A DNA stretch of 64,000 nt from Magnetospirillum sp. SS-4 (GTDB lineage: Bacteria > Pseudomonadota > Alphaproteobacteria > Rhodospirillales > Magnetospirillaceae), in contig NZ_CACVCH010000051.1 of the NCBI RefSeq assembly GCF_902729425.1, forward strand, positions 1 through 64,000. The letters are read 5' to 3'. Shown one piece after another: positions 27,696 to 36,410 of this stretch. Position numbers and translations under genes: made by a program. The notes under the pieces were generated by a model, which saw only the letters and a program-made list of their open reading frames with translations, searched no databases and was not told where the DNA came from. How positions within the stretch are numbered: the stretch's first letter is position 1; every line of letters starts with the position of its first letter.

Positions 27696-28514
27696 TCAGT
27701 TGCCTTCGAACTTCGGCGACTGCTTGTTGGCGAACGCCACGTAGGCGCGTTCGAAGTCCTTGGTCTGCATGCAGATGGCCTGAGCCTGGGCCTCGGCCTC
27801 GATGCATTCGCCGAGACCGGAATTCCACTCCTGCCACAGCATCTTCTTGGTCATGGCGTGACCGAAGGTCGGGCCGTCGGCCAGCGACTTGGCCAGCTTG
27901 GTGGCGGCGTCCAGCACCTCTTCCGACGAATGCAGCGAGTTGTAGAAGCCGACGCGCTCGGCCTCCTCGCCGCCCATGGCGCGGCCGGTATAAAGCAGCT
28001 CGGCGGCGCGGGACAGGCCGATCAGGCGGGGCAGCAGGGTGCAGGCGCCCATGTCGGCGCCGGCGAGGCCGACGCGGACGAACAGGAACGCCACCTTGGA
28101 CTTGGCGGTGCCGAGACGGATGTCCGAGGCGCAGGCCAGCATGGTGCCGGCGCCGGCGCAGACGCCGTCGATGGCCGAGATGATCGGCTGCGGCGCGTTG
28201 CGCATGGCGCGCACCGCGTCGCCGGTCATGCGGGTGAACTCCAGCAGGCCGGGCATGTCCATCTTGGTCAGCGGCCCGATGATCTCGTGCACGTCGCCGC
28301 CCGAGCAGTAATTGCCGCCGGCCCCGGTGACCACCACCGCCTTGACGTCGTCGGCATAGACCAGGTTCTCGAACAGGTCGCGCAGCTCGCCGTAGGAGTC
28401 GAACGTCAGCGGGTTCTTCTTGTCGGGGCGGTTCAGCGTCAGGGTCGCGACCTTGCCGTCGACCGTCCAATCGAAATGCTGGGCCTTGTACTCGGCGGCC
28501 TTGAACTTACGCAT
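27696..28514 (-). CDS. crotonase-family protein lacking both canonical Glu residues
   Basis: The 272-residue protein has the crotonase fold marks [11 protein letters not shown] and the oxyanion-hole segments [13 protein letters not shown] and [13 protein letters not shown]. Where true enoyl-CoA hydratases carry two catalytic Glu, this protein has Met (GAGTML) and Val (LFVRVGL). An Asp in the following [10 protein letters not shown] segment is a candidate catalytic residue. It is therefore a hydratase variant, hydrolase or other crotonase activity rather than a standard hydratase. It sits mid-operon after the BadH-like SDR, with 40 bases between them. Confidence 0.8.
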   Translation of the reverse strand: MRKFKAAEYKAQHFDWTVDGKVATLTLNRPDKKNPLTFDSYGELRDLFENLVYADDVKAVVVTGAGGNYCSGGDVHEIIGPLTKMDMPGLLEFTRMTGDAVRAMRNAPQPIISAIDGVCAGAGTMLACASDIRLGTAKSKVAFLFVRVGLAGADMGACTLLPRLIGLSRAAELLYTGRAMGGEEAERVGFYNSLHSSEEVLDAATKLAKSLADGPTFGHAMTKKMLWQEWNSGLGECIEAEAQAQAICMQTKDFERAYVAFANKQSPKFEGN

Positions 28515-28554
28515 GTGAAATCTCCTTGTATACGATTCGGGTCGCGAAGGGGGC

Positions 28555-29301
28555 TCAGCCCACCATGGTGATGCCGCCGTTGACGCTCAGCACCTGACCG
28601 GTGATGTAATCGGCGCGGTTGCTGGCCAGGAAGACGATGCCGTCGGCCACTTCCTGCGGCTTGCCGAAGCGGCGCATGGGAATGACCTTCAGGAAGGCTT
28701 CCAGGAACTTTTCCGGCTCGGACTTCAGCAGGGGGGTGTCGGTCGGGCCGGGGCAGATGGCGTTGACGGTGATGTTGTAGCGGGCGCCTTCGCGGGCCAG
28801 CGACTTGGAGAACGCGATCAGGCCGCCCTTGGCCGCCGAATAGACGCTCTCGCCCAGCGATCCGACACGGCCGGCGTCGGACGACACGTTGACGATCTTG
28901 CCGCCCTTGGCGGCGATCATCGACGGAAAGAAGGCGCGGATCAGCTCGATCGGGCCGTTCAGGTTCAGGTTCATCACCTTGGCGATGAAGGCATCGTCAT
29001 TGTCGACGAACGGCTGGATGTGGCCCCAGCCGGCGACGTTGCACAGCACGTCGAGACGGCCCTTGGTCGCCAGGACGTGGTCGCGCACGGCGGCGATGTT
29101 GGCCTTGTCGGTGACGTCCAGGCGGACGAACTCGGCCTTGCCGCCCTTGGCGCGGATGTCGGCCGCGGCGGCCTCGCCGGCATCGGCGTTGATGTCGGCG
29201 ATCAGGACGTCGCCGCCCAGTTCGGCGATGGTCCGCACCGCGCACAGGCCGATACCGGACGCACCGCCGGTGACCAGCGCCACCTTATCCTTGAAGTTCA
29301 T
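28555..29301 (-). CDS. SDR resembling 2-hydroxycyclohexanecarboxyl-CoA dehydrogenase (BadH)
   Basis: The 248-residue SDR has [10 protein letters not shown], the Ser/Tyr/Lys catalytic set ([10 protein letters not shown], then YSAAKGG) and the C-terminal run [10 protein letters not shown] followed by [14 protein letters not shown]. From memory this matches BadH of the cyclohexanecarboxylate/benzoate pathway closely in style. It would oxidise a ring hydroxyacyl-CoA to the ketone before ring cleavage. It lies between the two crotonase genes. Confidence 0.82.
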   Translation of the reverse strand: MNFKDKVALVTGGASGIGLCAVRTIAELGGDVLIADINADAGEAAAADIRAKGGKAEFVRLDVTDKANIAAVRDHVLATKGRLDVLCNVAGWGHIQPFVDNDDAFIAKVMNLNLNGPIELIRAFFPSMIAAKGGKIVNVSSDAGRVGSLGESVYSAAKGGLIAFSKSLAREGARYNITVNAICPGPTDTPLLKSEPEKFLEAFLKVIPMRRFGKPQEVADGIVFLASNRADYITGQVLSVNGGITMVG

Positions 29302-29325
29302 GAGATTGGCTCCTTGATGAAGAAT

Positions 29326-30099
<774 letters not shown>

Positions 30100-30112
30100 C
30101 GCACCCTCAAAC

Positions 30113-30147
30113 TGAATGGTCATTCATTATGGCTGAATGTTCATTCA
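30113..30147 (-). promoter_or_regulatory. two tandem TetR-type operators upstream of the catabolic operon
   Basis: Two perfect palindromes of the form TGAATG-N2-CATTCA lie at 30113-30126 and 30134-30147, centre to centre 21 bases (two helical turns). They sit 14 bases upstream of the first operon start codon, a position fitting repression. The TetR encoded at 24926-25597 is the natural binder. Confidence 0.7.
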
Positions 30148-30277
30148 TTTTAACCGGCATGTCAATGCCTGTTTACGGCGGCGGGATGGAGGAAATCGGG
30201 TCCACGTCGAAATTCCCACCCTAGGAGGCCATGGCCTGAGTTACAATGCGCCCTCCCCTCAGGAGCGGCTGACCGAC

Positions 30278-30955
30278 ATGGACGACACCACCATCCAGGC
30301 CTATGCCCGCGTCCTGTCCCGGGTGGCGATGGTCTATCACTGCACGCTGGAGGAGCACGGCGCCACCGCCCCCGGCGTGGCGTGGCGCGACGACATCTAC
30401 CAGCATCGGGGGTTCGAGCGCCTGACGTCGGGGATCGACCGGCGGCGGCCGGTCACGGTCAACGACGTCGGCTGCGGCTATGGCGCGCTATTCGGCTATC
30501 TCGATCGCCATTTCACGCTGGCCGGCTATTGCGGCACCGACATCTGCGAGGCGATGATCGAGGCCGCCGGGCGGCGGGTCCAGGATCCCCGCGCCCGCTT
30601 CGCCCAGAACGCCATGCCGATGGCGGCGGCCGACTGGTCCATCGCCAGCGGCACCTTCAACCTGTCGGCCGGGACCGACGGCCTTTTATGGCGGAAAATC
30701 GTCGAGGACGTGCTGAGGGAGATGGCCCGGCTGTCCCGAATCGGCTTCGCCGTCAGCATGCTGCGCCCCGACGGCGCCAGCGAGTTCCTGTGGGGGTCGG
30801 AACCCGAGCCATGGCTGCGGTTCTGCCACGCCCAGCCGGGCGGGTGGAAGCTGACCATCGATGACGCCCCGGACGAGCCGGAATGGCGGCTGATCGCCGT
30901 CCGCGCCCCCGCTCACATGGGAACGCCCTCGGGCGATTCGCTGCCGGTCCGGTAG
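30278..30955 (+). CDS. class I SAM-dependent methyltransferase-like protein
   Basis: The 225-residue protein shows the SAM-binding motif I NDVGCGYGALFGYL with acidic motif II in GTDICEAMIE. Substrate unknown. ATG 30278 is preceded at 12 bases by AGGAG, rather far; no better start exists before the fold. Its 3' end overlaps the thioesterase gene on the opposite strand by 43 bases. It diverges from the catabolic operon across the operator region and could share its control. Confidence 0.7.
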   Translation: MDDTTIQAYARVLSRVAMVYHCTLEEHGATAPGVAWRDDIYQHRGFERLTSGIDRRRPVTVNDVGCGYGALFGYLDRHFTLAGYCGTDICEAMIEAAGRRVQDPRARFAQNAMPMAAADWSIASGTFNLSAGTDGLLWRKIVEDVLREMARLSRIGFAVSMLRPDGASEFLWGSEPEPWLRFCHAQPGGWKLTIDDAPDEPEWRLIAVRAPAHMGTPSGDSLPVR

Positions 30956-31344
30956 CGGAAGCTGCCTTCGCCCATGGCGATCAGGACGCCGGCCTCGTCC
31001 AGCACCTCGGCGGTACAAAAGACGATGCGGCTGCCGCCGGCCTTGCGGCGGCCGATGGCGCGGATCAGGCCATGGCGGGCCTGTCCGGTGAACGACGTGG
31101 TCAGTTGCAGCGTCACCACCCGCCTTACCCGGCCGGGATAGGGACAGAAGGTGGCGGCGAAGCCGCAGGCGGTGTCGATCAGGGTCGCCACCACTCCGCC
31201 ATGGACGAAGCCGGCGCGGTTGCAGTGGCGGCGCTCCACCGCCAGTTCCAGCAGGGAATGCCCCTCGGACCATTCGGCGAGGCGATAGCCCAGCAAGTCC
31301 TGGAAGCCGGAAGGCGGTTCGCCGCCAAGAAGATCGTGGGTCAT
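30913..31344 (-). CDS. PaaI-type hotdog thioesterase
   Basis: The 143-residue hotdog-fold protein carries the motif NRAGFVHGGVVATLIDTACGFAA (about residues 42-64), the HGG turn of PaaI-like thioesterases that hydrolyse aromatic or ring-derived acyl-CoAs. These release stalled CoA from hybrid aromatic pathways, which suits the CoA operon next to it. It overlaps the methyltransferase gene tail to tail. Confidence 0.85.
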   Translation of the reverse strand: MTHDLLGGEPPSGFQDLLGYRLAEWSEGHSLLELAVERRHCNRAGFVHGGVVATLIDTACGFAATFCPYPGRVRRVVTLQLTTSFTGQARHGLIRAIGRRKAGGSRIVFCTAEVLDEAGVLIAMGEGSFRYRTGSESPEGVPM

Positions 31345-31402
31345 GGGCGCGTCCGGAAATTTGATTTGTCAGGGGACGTAAGCACGACATAGCCTGCCCT
31401 GG

Positions 31403-31441
31403 CCCCAGGCCGGCGAAAACGCATCTTTCGCCGGCCTGGGG
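31403..31441. repeat. perfect 16-bp inverted repeat in a divergent gap
   Basis: Arms 31403-31418 and 31426-31441 match perfectly with a 7-base loop. No T run follows on either strand, so it is not a standard terminator for either divergent gene. Confidence 0.8.
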
Positions 31442-31463
31442 CACAAGCTTAACATTTTTGACA

Positions 31464-31531
31464 GTGCCGCGACTCCTGCAAATGGAAGTCACGTTTCAGC
31501 CGATGTTATTCGTTTGCAGGAATCACGGCAC
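31464..31531. repeat. long-range inverted repeat upstream of the HSL hydrolase
   Basis: Arms 31464-31479 and 31516-31531 match at 14 of 16 positions across a 36-base spacer. A TTGACA box (31458-31463) abuts the left arm, but no -10 element is visible at 16-18 bases. Confidence 0.6.
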
Positions 31532-31553
31532 GGGCAATCATCGGGGACGGATC

Positions 31554-32525
31554 ATGATCCAGTCGGGCAATCATTCCATCGGCGTTCCGGGCAAGGTCGA
31601 CGACGACGTCGCCTTCGTGCTGGCCAAGGCCGCCGAGCTGAGGCTGCCGCTGCTGGCCACCATGCCGCCGGCGGAGGCGCGCGCCGAATTCGCCCGCCGG
31701 CTGTCGCGCACCAATCCGCCGCCGCCCGAGGGAATCGAGGCCGAGACCATCGCCATCAATGGTCCAGGCGGTCCCCTGCCTATCCGCCTTTATCGCCCGG
31801 CGGGAGGAGCAACGGCAAAAGCCGCCCTGCTTTATTTCCACGGCGGCGGCTTCGTGGTCGGCGACCTGGACACCCACGACGCCATCTGCCGCGTCATCGC
31901 CGGGCGAAGCGGCTCGACGGTGGCGGCGGTGGATTACCGGCTGGGACCGGAACACCCCTATCCCGCCGCCATCGAGGACGGCGACGCCGCCTTGACCTGG
32001 GCGGCGTCGAGGCCGGCGGAACTGGGAGGCGACGGCGTCATCCTGGGGGTGGCGGGAGATTCGGCCGGCGGCACCCTGTCCGCCGTGATGGCGCTGCACG
32101 CCCGCGACAGGGGCATCGCCCTGGCGTTGCAGGCGCTGATCTATCCGGCGGTCGACCAGGGCGGCGACCATCCGTCGCGGCGAAGGCTGGCCGAGGGTTA
32201 CCTGCTGACCCAGGCCGACATCGACTGGTTCACCGCCCAGTATTTCGTCGGCCGGAGCGGCCCGGTGCTGGAGCCGGACGCCTCGCCGCTGCGCGCCGCC
32301 TCCCATGCCGGCCTCGCCCCCGCCCTGGTGCTGACCTGCGGATTCGATCCGCTGGCGGACGAGGGCAGGGCCTATGCCGAGGCGTTGAGGGCGGCGGGAG
32401 TTCCTGTGCGTTCGGTCTGCCTGGAAGGCGCCATCCACGGCTGCCTTGGGCTCGCCGCCTATCTGGAGTGCGGCCGGACCGCCCTGGACGAACTGTGCTC
32501 GGCCTGGAAGGCCGCCGCCGGATGA
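31554..32525 (+). CDS. HSL-family alpha/beta hydrolase (esterase)
   Basis: The 323-residue esterase has the oxyanion motif YFHGGGFVVGD and nucleophile Ser in VAGDSAGGTLS; Asp and His lie in FDPLADEG and GAIHGCLG. It is a type IV carboxylesterase with unknown substrate. The ATG at 31554 follows GGGGA; homology begins near there and the open frame upstream crosses the inverted repeats. It converges on the PYP-like gene with 4 bases between stops. Confidence 0.87.
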   Translation: MIQSGNHSIGVPGKVDDDVAFVLAKAAELRLPLLATMPPAEARAEFARRLSRTNPPPPEGIEAETIAINGPGGPLPIRLYRPAGGATAKAALLYFHGGGFVVGDLDTHDAICRVIAGRSGSTVAAVDYRLGPEHPYPAAIEDGDAALTWAASRPAELGGDGVILGVAGDSAGGTLSAVMALHARDRGIALALQALIYPAVDQGGDHPSRRRLAEGYLLTQADIDWFTAQYFVGRSGPVLEPDASPLRAASHAGLAPALVLTCGFDPLADEGRAYAEALRAAGVPVRSVCLEGAIHGCLGLAAYLECGRTALDELCSAWKAAAG

Positions 32526-32529
32526 AGGC

Positions 32530-32958
32530 TCAGGCGGCGGCGGCGGCGCGGCGCAACCGCTTGATGAACAGCCAGTAGGTGCCGAGGATCGGACTGACCT
32601 TCAGGTGAAGGCGAACCTTGTAGGCCAGACCGGCGACGGCGCAGTCGAACACCACGTTCAGCGAGCCGGCGGCGACGCCCTTGCGGAACTCGCCGGCCAC
32701 CATGGAACCACCGGCCCAGCGGGCCACGTCGGCAAAGAAACCCCGCCCGACCACCGACGGGCGGGACTCGCCGGTCTCGTCGGGCTCGGTATCGTTATAG
32801 GCCAGGATCTTGCCGTCGGCGGCCAGTTCAAGCGCGCCGAACGGCAGCCGCGCCACCTCGTCCGCCGAAAGGCCGGCGAGCGGATTGTCGGCGTCGCCTG
32901 ACTCGAAAGCGAAAACCGTCATGTTCCACGGACCCGCCTGGGTCGTCACCGTAGGCAT
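32530..32958 (-). CDS. photoactive-yellow-protein-like PAS protein without chromophore Cys
   Basis: The 142-residue protein aligns by eye without gaps to photoactive yellow protein through its core: LPFGALELAADGKILAYND, FFADVAR, FRKGVAAGSLN and YWLFIKRL. The pocket Tyr42 and Glu46 equivalents are present as Tyr54 and Glu58, and Thr62 matches Thr50. The residue matching the p-coumarate-binding Cys69 is Trp81, and Arg52 is replaced by Glu64. It therefore cannot bind the thioester chromophore in the known way and is likely a ligand- or protein-sensing PAS. It is divergent from the che operon (87-base gap), suggesting a chemosensory role. There is no TM or signal peptide. Confidence 0.75.
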   Translation of the reverse strand: MPTVTTQAGPWNMTVFAFESGDADNPLAGLSADEVARLPFGALELAADGKILAYNDTEPDETGESRPSVVGRGFFADVARWAGGSMVAGEFRKGVAAGSLNVVFDCAVAGLAYKVRLHLKVSPILGTYWLFIKRLRRAAAAA

Positions 32959-33045
32959 ATGTGACTTTCCGATAGCCCCTTACTAAGGCCTGGAATTTGC
33001 CGTATTATCCGCGTGCGGTCCACTGGTAACTTCGCGTGACGGATT

Positions 33046-33348
33046 ATGGATCTGAGAGAAAGCAACGGCAGGATCGAGATCGACCTGCCCGTTTTGATTG
33101 ACCTGCCCGCCTCGGCCGAGCTGCGCGACCTGCTGCTCGACGCGCTGGCCCGCGACGCCGCCTCGGACGTGGTCCTGAAGGCCCAGGCGGTCGAACGCAT
33201 GTCCACCGCCTGCGTCCAGGTGGTGCTGGCCGCCGCCGTCGGGTTCAGGGGAGCCGCCCGCCGCATGGAGATTGAGGGCGCCGGCCCGGCCGTTACCGAA
33301 ACCTTCACGCAGCTCGGCCTCGCCGCCGAGCTTCAGAAACTGATCTGA
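33046..33348 (+). CDS. STAS-domain protein of the chemosensory operon
   Basis: The 100-residue single STAS domain resembles anti-sigma-factor antagonists: VLKAQAVERMSTACVQVVLAAA carries candidate phospho-acceptors Ser53/Thr54. It is first in the che operon, 15 bases before cheY. Such proteins are common in che clusters of this kind but their role is unclear. The ribosome site is weak. Confidence 0.8.
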   Translation: MDLRESNGRIEIDLPVLIDLPASAELRDLLLDALARDAASDVVLKAQAVERMSTACVQVVLAAAVGFRGAARRMEIEGAGPAVTETFTQLGLAAELQKLI

Positions 33349-33363
33349 CATAAGGACAATGGA

Positions 33364-33729
33364 ATGGGAAAGTGCGTACTGGCCGTCGATGATTCCAAGA
33401 CCATGCGCGACATGGTGTCCTTCACCTTGCGCGGCGCCGGCTACACCGTGGTCGAGGCCGACAACGGCGTCAATGCGTTGAAGGTGCTGCCCGGACAGAA
33501 GGTCGACGTCATCATCACCGACGTCAATATGCCGGAAATGGACGGCATCACCCTGGTGCGCAAGATCAGGGCCATGCCCCAGCACGCGGGAACCCCCGTC
33601 CTGATCCTGACCACCGAAAGCGACCAGTCGAAGAAGGACGAGGGCCGCTCCGCCGGCGCCACCGGCTGGATCGTCAAGCCGTTCAGCCCGGACAAGCTGT
33701 TGCAGATCGTCGCCAAGGTCTGTCCGTAG
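33364..33729 (+). CDS. cheY: chemotaxis response regulator CheY
   Basis: The 121-residue single receiver domain has the acidic pair Asp9/Asp10, phospho-acceptor Asp53 (IITDVNMPEMDG), Thr83 and Lys105 (WIVKPF). It would carry the signal from CheA to the flagellar motor or act as a phosphate sink. It lies between the STAS gene and cheA in one operon. Confidence 0.95.
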   Translation: MGKCVLAVDDSKTMRDMVSFTLRGAGYTVVEADNGVNALKVLPGQKVDVIITDVNMPEMDGITLVRKIRAMPQHAGTPVLILTTESDQSKKDEGRSAGATGWIVKPFSPDKLLQIVAKVCP

Positions 33730-33772
33730 AATCGTGCCGGGGCCGTAAAATCGCGTTTGGGGGAACACGCGC

Positions 33773-35884
33773 ATGTCAGACGACCAGTCCTACGACCTGT
33801 CGCGTTTCAAGGCGACCTATTTCGAGGAATGCGCCGAACTGCTGGCGACGGCGGAGGAAACCATCGCCCGCCTCCAGGACGGCACCGGCAGCGCCGACGA
33901 CCTGAACGCCCTGTTCCGCTGCGTCCATTCCATCAAGGGCGGCGGCGGCGCCTTCGCCTTCGACGATCTCGTCCATTTCGCCCATGTGTTCGAGACCTCC
34001 ATGGACGCGCTGCGGTCGGGGCGGGCCGAACTGACCCCCCATGTGGCCGACATCCTGGTGCGCGGCAACGACACCCTGGGCGATTTCGTCCGCGCCGCCC
34101 AGGACGGCGTCACCCTGCCCGCCGATCACGGCAGCGAGGTCAAGGCGCATCTGGCCGCCATCATCAGCGGCGAGCCGGCGGCGCCCAAGGCCGCCGCTCC
34201 CGTTTCCGCCCCGCCGGCGGCGGCGGCGGGCTTCACCACCTGGACCATCCGCCTCGCCCCCGCACCCGGCATGCTGCGCACCGGCAACGATCCGCTGCTG
34301 ATGATCCGCGAACTGTCGGGGCTGGGCGAGATGAAGGTGGCGGCGGACCTGTCGCGCCTGCCCGCCCTGGCCGAGATGGACGCGCTGAACGCCTATCTGG
34401 CCTGGACCTTCACCCTGGTCACCGACAAGGGCAGGAACAGCATCGAGGAGGTGTTCGAGTTCGTCGCCGGCGATTCCGCCGATGTGACCATCGAGCAGAT
34501 CGGCAAGACGGTCGAGGCCGAGGATGGCGACGGCTGGGGCCTGTTCGCCCCCCTGCCCCCGGCTCCTGAGACCGCCCCCGCTCCTCCCGCCGCCGCCCCG
34601 GTCGCTGCCGCCCAGCCTCATCCCGCCGCCGCGAAGGGTGGCGGCGACGCCGGAGCCGCCGGCATCCACACCTCGTCCATCCGGGTCGATCTCGACCGGG
34701 TCGACCGTCTGGTCAACATGGTCGGCGAACTGGTCATCACCCAGGCCATGCTGGGCCAGCAGGCCAGCGGCTTTTCCATCGAATCCCATCCCGAGTTGGT
34801 CCAGGGCCTTCAGGAACTGTCGCACCACACCCGCGAGCTTCAGGAAAGCGTCATGGCGATTCGGGCGCAGCCGGTCAAGGCGCTGTTCTCCCGCGCGCCG
34901 CGCCTGGTCCGCGACCTGTCGGCCAAGCTGGGCAAGCAGGCCAAGCTGGTGATGAGCGGCGAGACCACCGAGGTGGACAAGACCGTCATCGAGCAATTGT
35001 CCGATCCGTTGACCCACCTGATCCGCAACTCGCTGGATCACGGCATCGAAATGCCGGAAGAGCGCATCGCCAACGGCAAGCCGGCCGAAGGAACCATCCA
35101 TCTGGCCGCCGAGCATCGTTCGGGCCGGGTCATCATCCAGGTGTCGGACGACGGCAAGGGCATCGACCGCAAGCGGGTGCTGGAAAAGGCGGTCGAGAAG
35201 GGGCTGGTGGAACGCGGCGCCCAGCTGACCGACGAACAGATCGACCAGATGATCTTCGCGCCCGGCTTTTCCACCGCCGCCCAGGTCTCGGACGTGTCGG
35301 GACGCGGCGTCGGCATGGACGTGGTCCGCCGCAACATCCAGGACGTCGGCGGCCGCGTCGTGGTGCAATCCACCCCCGGCCAGGGATCGCGCTTCATCTT
35401 GTCGCTGCCGCTGACGCTGGCGGTCATGGACGGCATGCTGGTGGCGGTCGGCAACCAGCGCTATGTCCTGCCGCTCACCAATATTGTCGAATCGCTGCGC
35501 CCGACACCGCAACAGGCCCGTACCCTGGTCAATGTCGGGGATGTCCTGACGCTGCGCGGCGACTATATCCGCCTGATCCGGCTCTATGATCTGTTCGGCA
35601 TCAGGAACGCCATCACCGAGACCACCCGCGGTCTGGTGGTTGTGGTGGAGACCGAGGGCGGCGACCGCATCGGCCTGCTGGTCGACGAATTGCTGGGCCA
35701 GCAGCAGGTGGTGATCAAAAGCCTGGATTCCAATTACCGGCCGGTCGAGGGCATCTCGGCCGCGACCATCCTGGGCGACGGCCGCGTCGCCCTGATCCTG
35801 GACGTCGGCGCGTTGCGCATCATGGGCGAGCGGCTGAACCGCGCCCAGGGCGAAGCCGCCATCGGCGCCCAGGCCGCCGAATAA
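33773..35884 (+). CDS. cheA: chemotaxis histidine kinase CheA
   Basis: The 703 residues contain P1/HPt with phospho-His52 (FRCVHSIKGGGGAF), a second adaptor-like region (about 158-260), a Pro/Ala-rich linker, the P3 dimerisation helices (SIRVDLDRVDRLVNMVGELV), the ATPase domain (LTHLIRNSLDHGIE, DDGKGID, GRGVGMDVV) and a CheW-like P5. It phosphorylates CheY and CheB under receptor control. All catalytic motifs are intact. It is co-transcribed with its neighbours. Confidence 0.96.
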   Translation: MSDDQSYDLSRFKATYFEECAELLATAEETIARLQDGTGSADDLNALFRCVHSIKGGGGAFAFDDLVHFAHVFETSMDALRSGRAELTPHVADILVRGNDTLGDFVRAAQDGVTLPADHGSEVKAHLAAIISGEPAAPKAAAPVSAPPAAAAGFTTWTIRLAPAPGMLRTGNDPLLMIRELSGLGEMKVAADLSRLPALAEMDALNAYLAWTFTLVTDKGRNSIEEVFEFVAGDSADVTIEQIGKTVEAEDGDGWGLFAPLPPAPETAPAPPAAAPVAAAQPHPAAAKGGGDAGAAGIHTSSIRVDLDRVDRLVNMVGELVITQAMLGQQASGFSIESHPELVQGLQELSHHTRELQESVMAIRAQPVKALFSRAPRLVRDLSAKLGKQAKLVMSGETTEVDKTVIEQLSDPLTHLIRNSLDHGIEMPEERIANGKPAEGTIHLAAEHRSGRVIIQVSDDGKGIDRKRVLEKAVEKGLVERGAQLTDEQIDQMIFAPGFSTAAQVSDVSGRGVGMDVVRRNIQDVGGRVVVQSTPGQGSRFILSLPLTLAVMDGMLVAVGNQRYVLPLTNIVESLRPTPQQARTLVNVGDVLTLRGDYIRLIRLYDLFGIRNAITETTRGLVVVVETEGGDRIGLLVDELLGQQQVVIKSLDSNYRPVEGISAATILGDGRVALILDVGALRIMGERLNRAQGEAAIGAQAAE

Positions 35885-35905
35885 GAGCTTCAGGGAGAGA
35901 TCGAC

Positions 35906-36367
35906 GTGTCCGACAGCACCATCCGACAGTTCATCTCGTTCACCATCGGCGACGAGGAATACGGCGTCGACATCATGGCGATCCGCGAGATCAAGGGCTG
36001 GACCGAAACCACCGCCCTGCCCAACGCCCCGGCCCACATGCGCGGCGTCATCAACCTGCGCGGCACCATCGTGCCGATCCTGGATCTGCGCGCCCGCTTC
36101 GGCCGTGGCGTCACCGACGCCAGCGCCCGCCACGTCATCATGGTGGTGGCGGTGGGCAGCCGGGTCGCCGGCATCCTGGTGGACGCGGTCGCCGACATCC
36201 TGGCGGTAGCCGCCGAATCCATCCAGCCGGTTCCCGCCCTGGAACACGCGGAATCCGGCTTCCTCACCGGACTGGTGACGGTGGAGGGGCGCATGGTCGC
36301 CCTGCTCGACCTCACCCACATCTTCGCCTTCGACGAAATGGACGCCGCCACCGAAGCGGCGGCCTGA
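35906..36367 (+). CDS. cheW: chemotaxis adaptor CheW
   Basis: The 153-residue CheW fold links CheA to receptors. It has [21 protein letters not shown] at the start and the [18 protein letters not shown] segment. It begins with GTG (35906) after CAGGGAGAG. It lies 21 bases after cheA and 43 bases before the receptor gene. Confidence 0.95.
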   Translation: MSDSTIRQFISFTIGDEEYGVDIMAIREIKGWTETTALPNAPAHMRGVINLRGTIVPILDLRARFGRGVTDASARHVIMVVAVGSRVAGILVDAVADILAVAAESIQPVPALEHAESGFLTGLVTVEGRMVALLDLTHIFAFDEMDAATEAAA

Positions 36368-36410
36368 CCACATTCTCTTTTGCCCGCATCGGGCAGATTT
36401 GGGGGACGAC

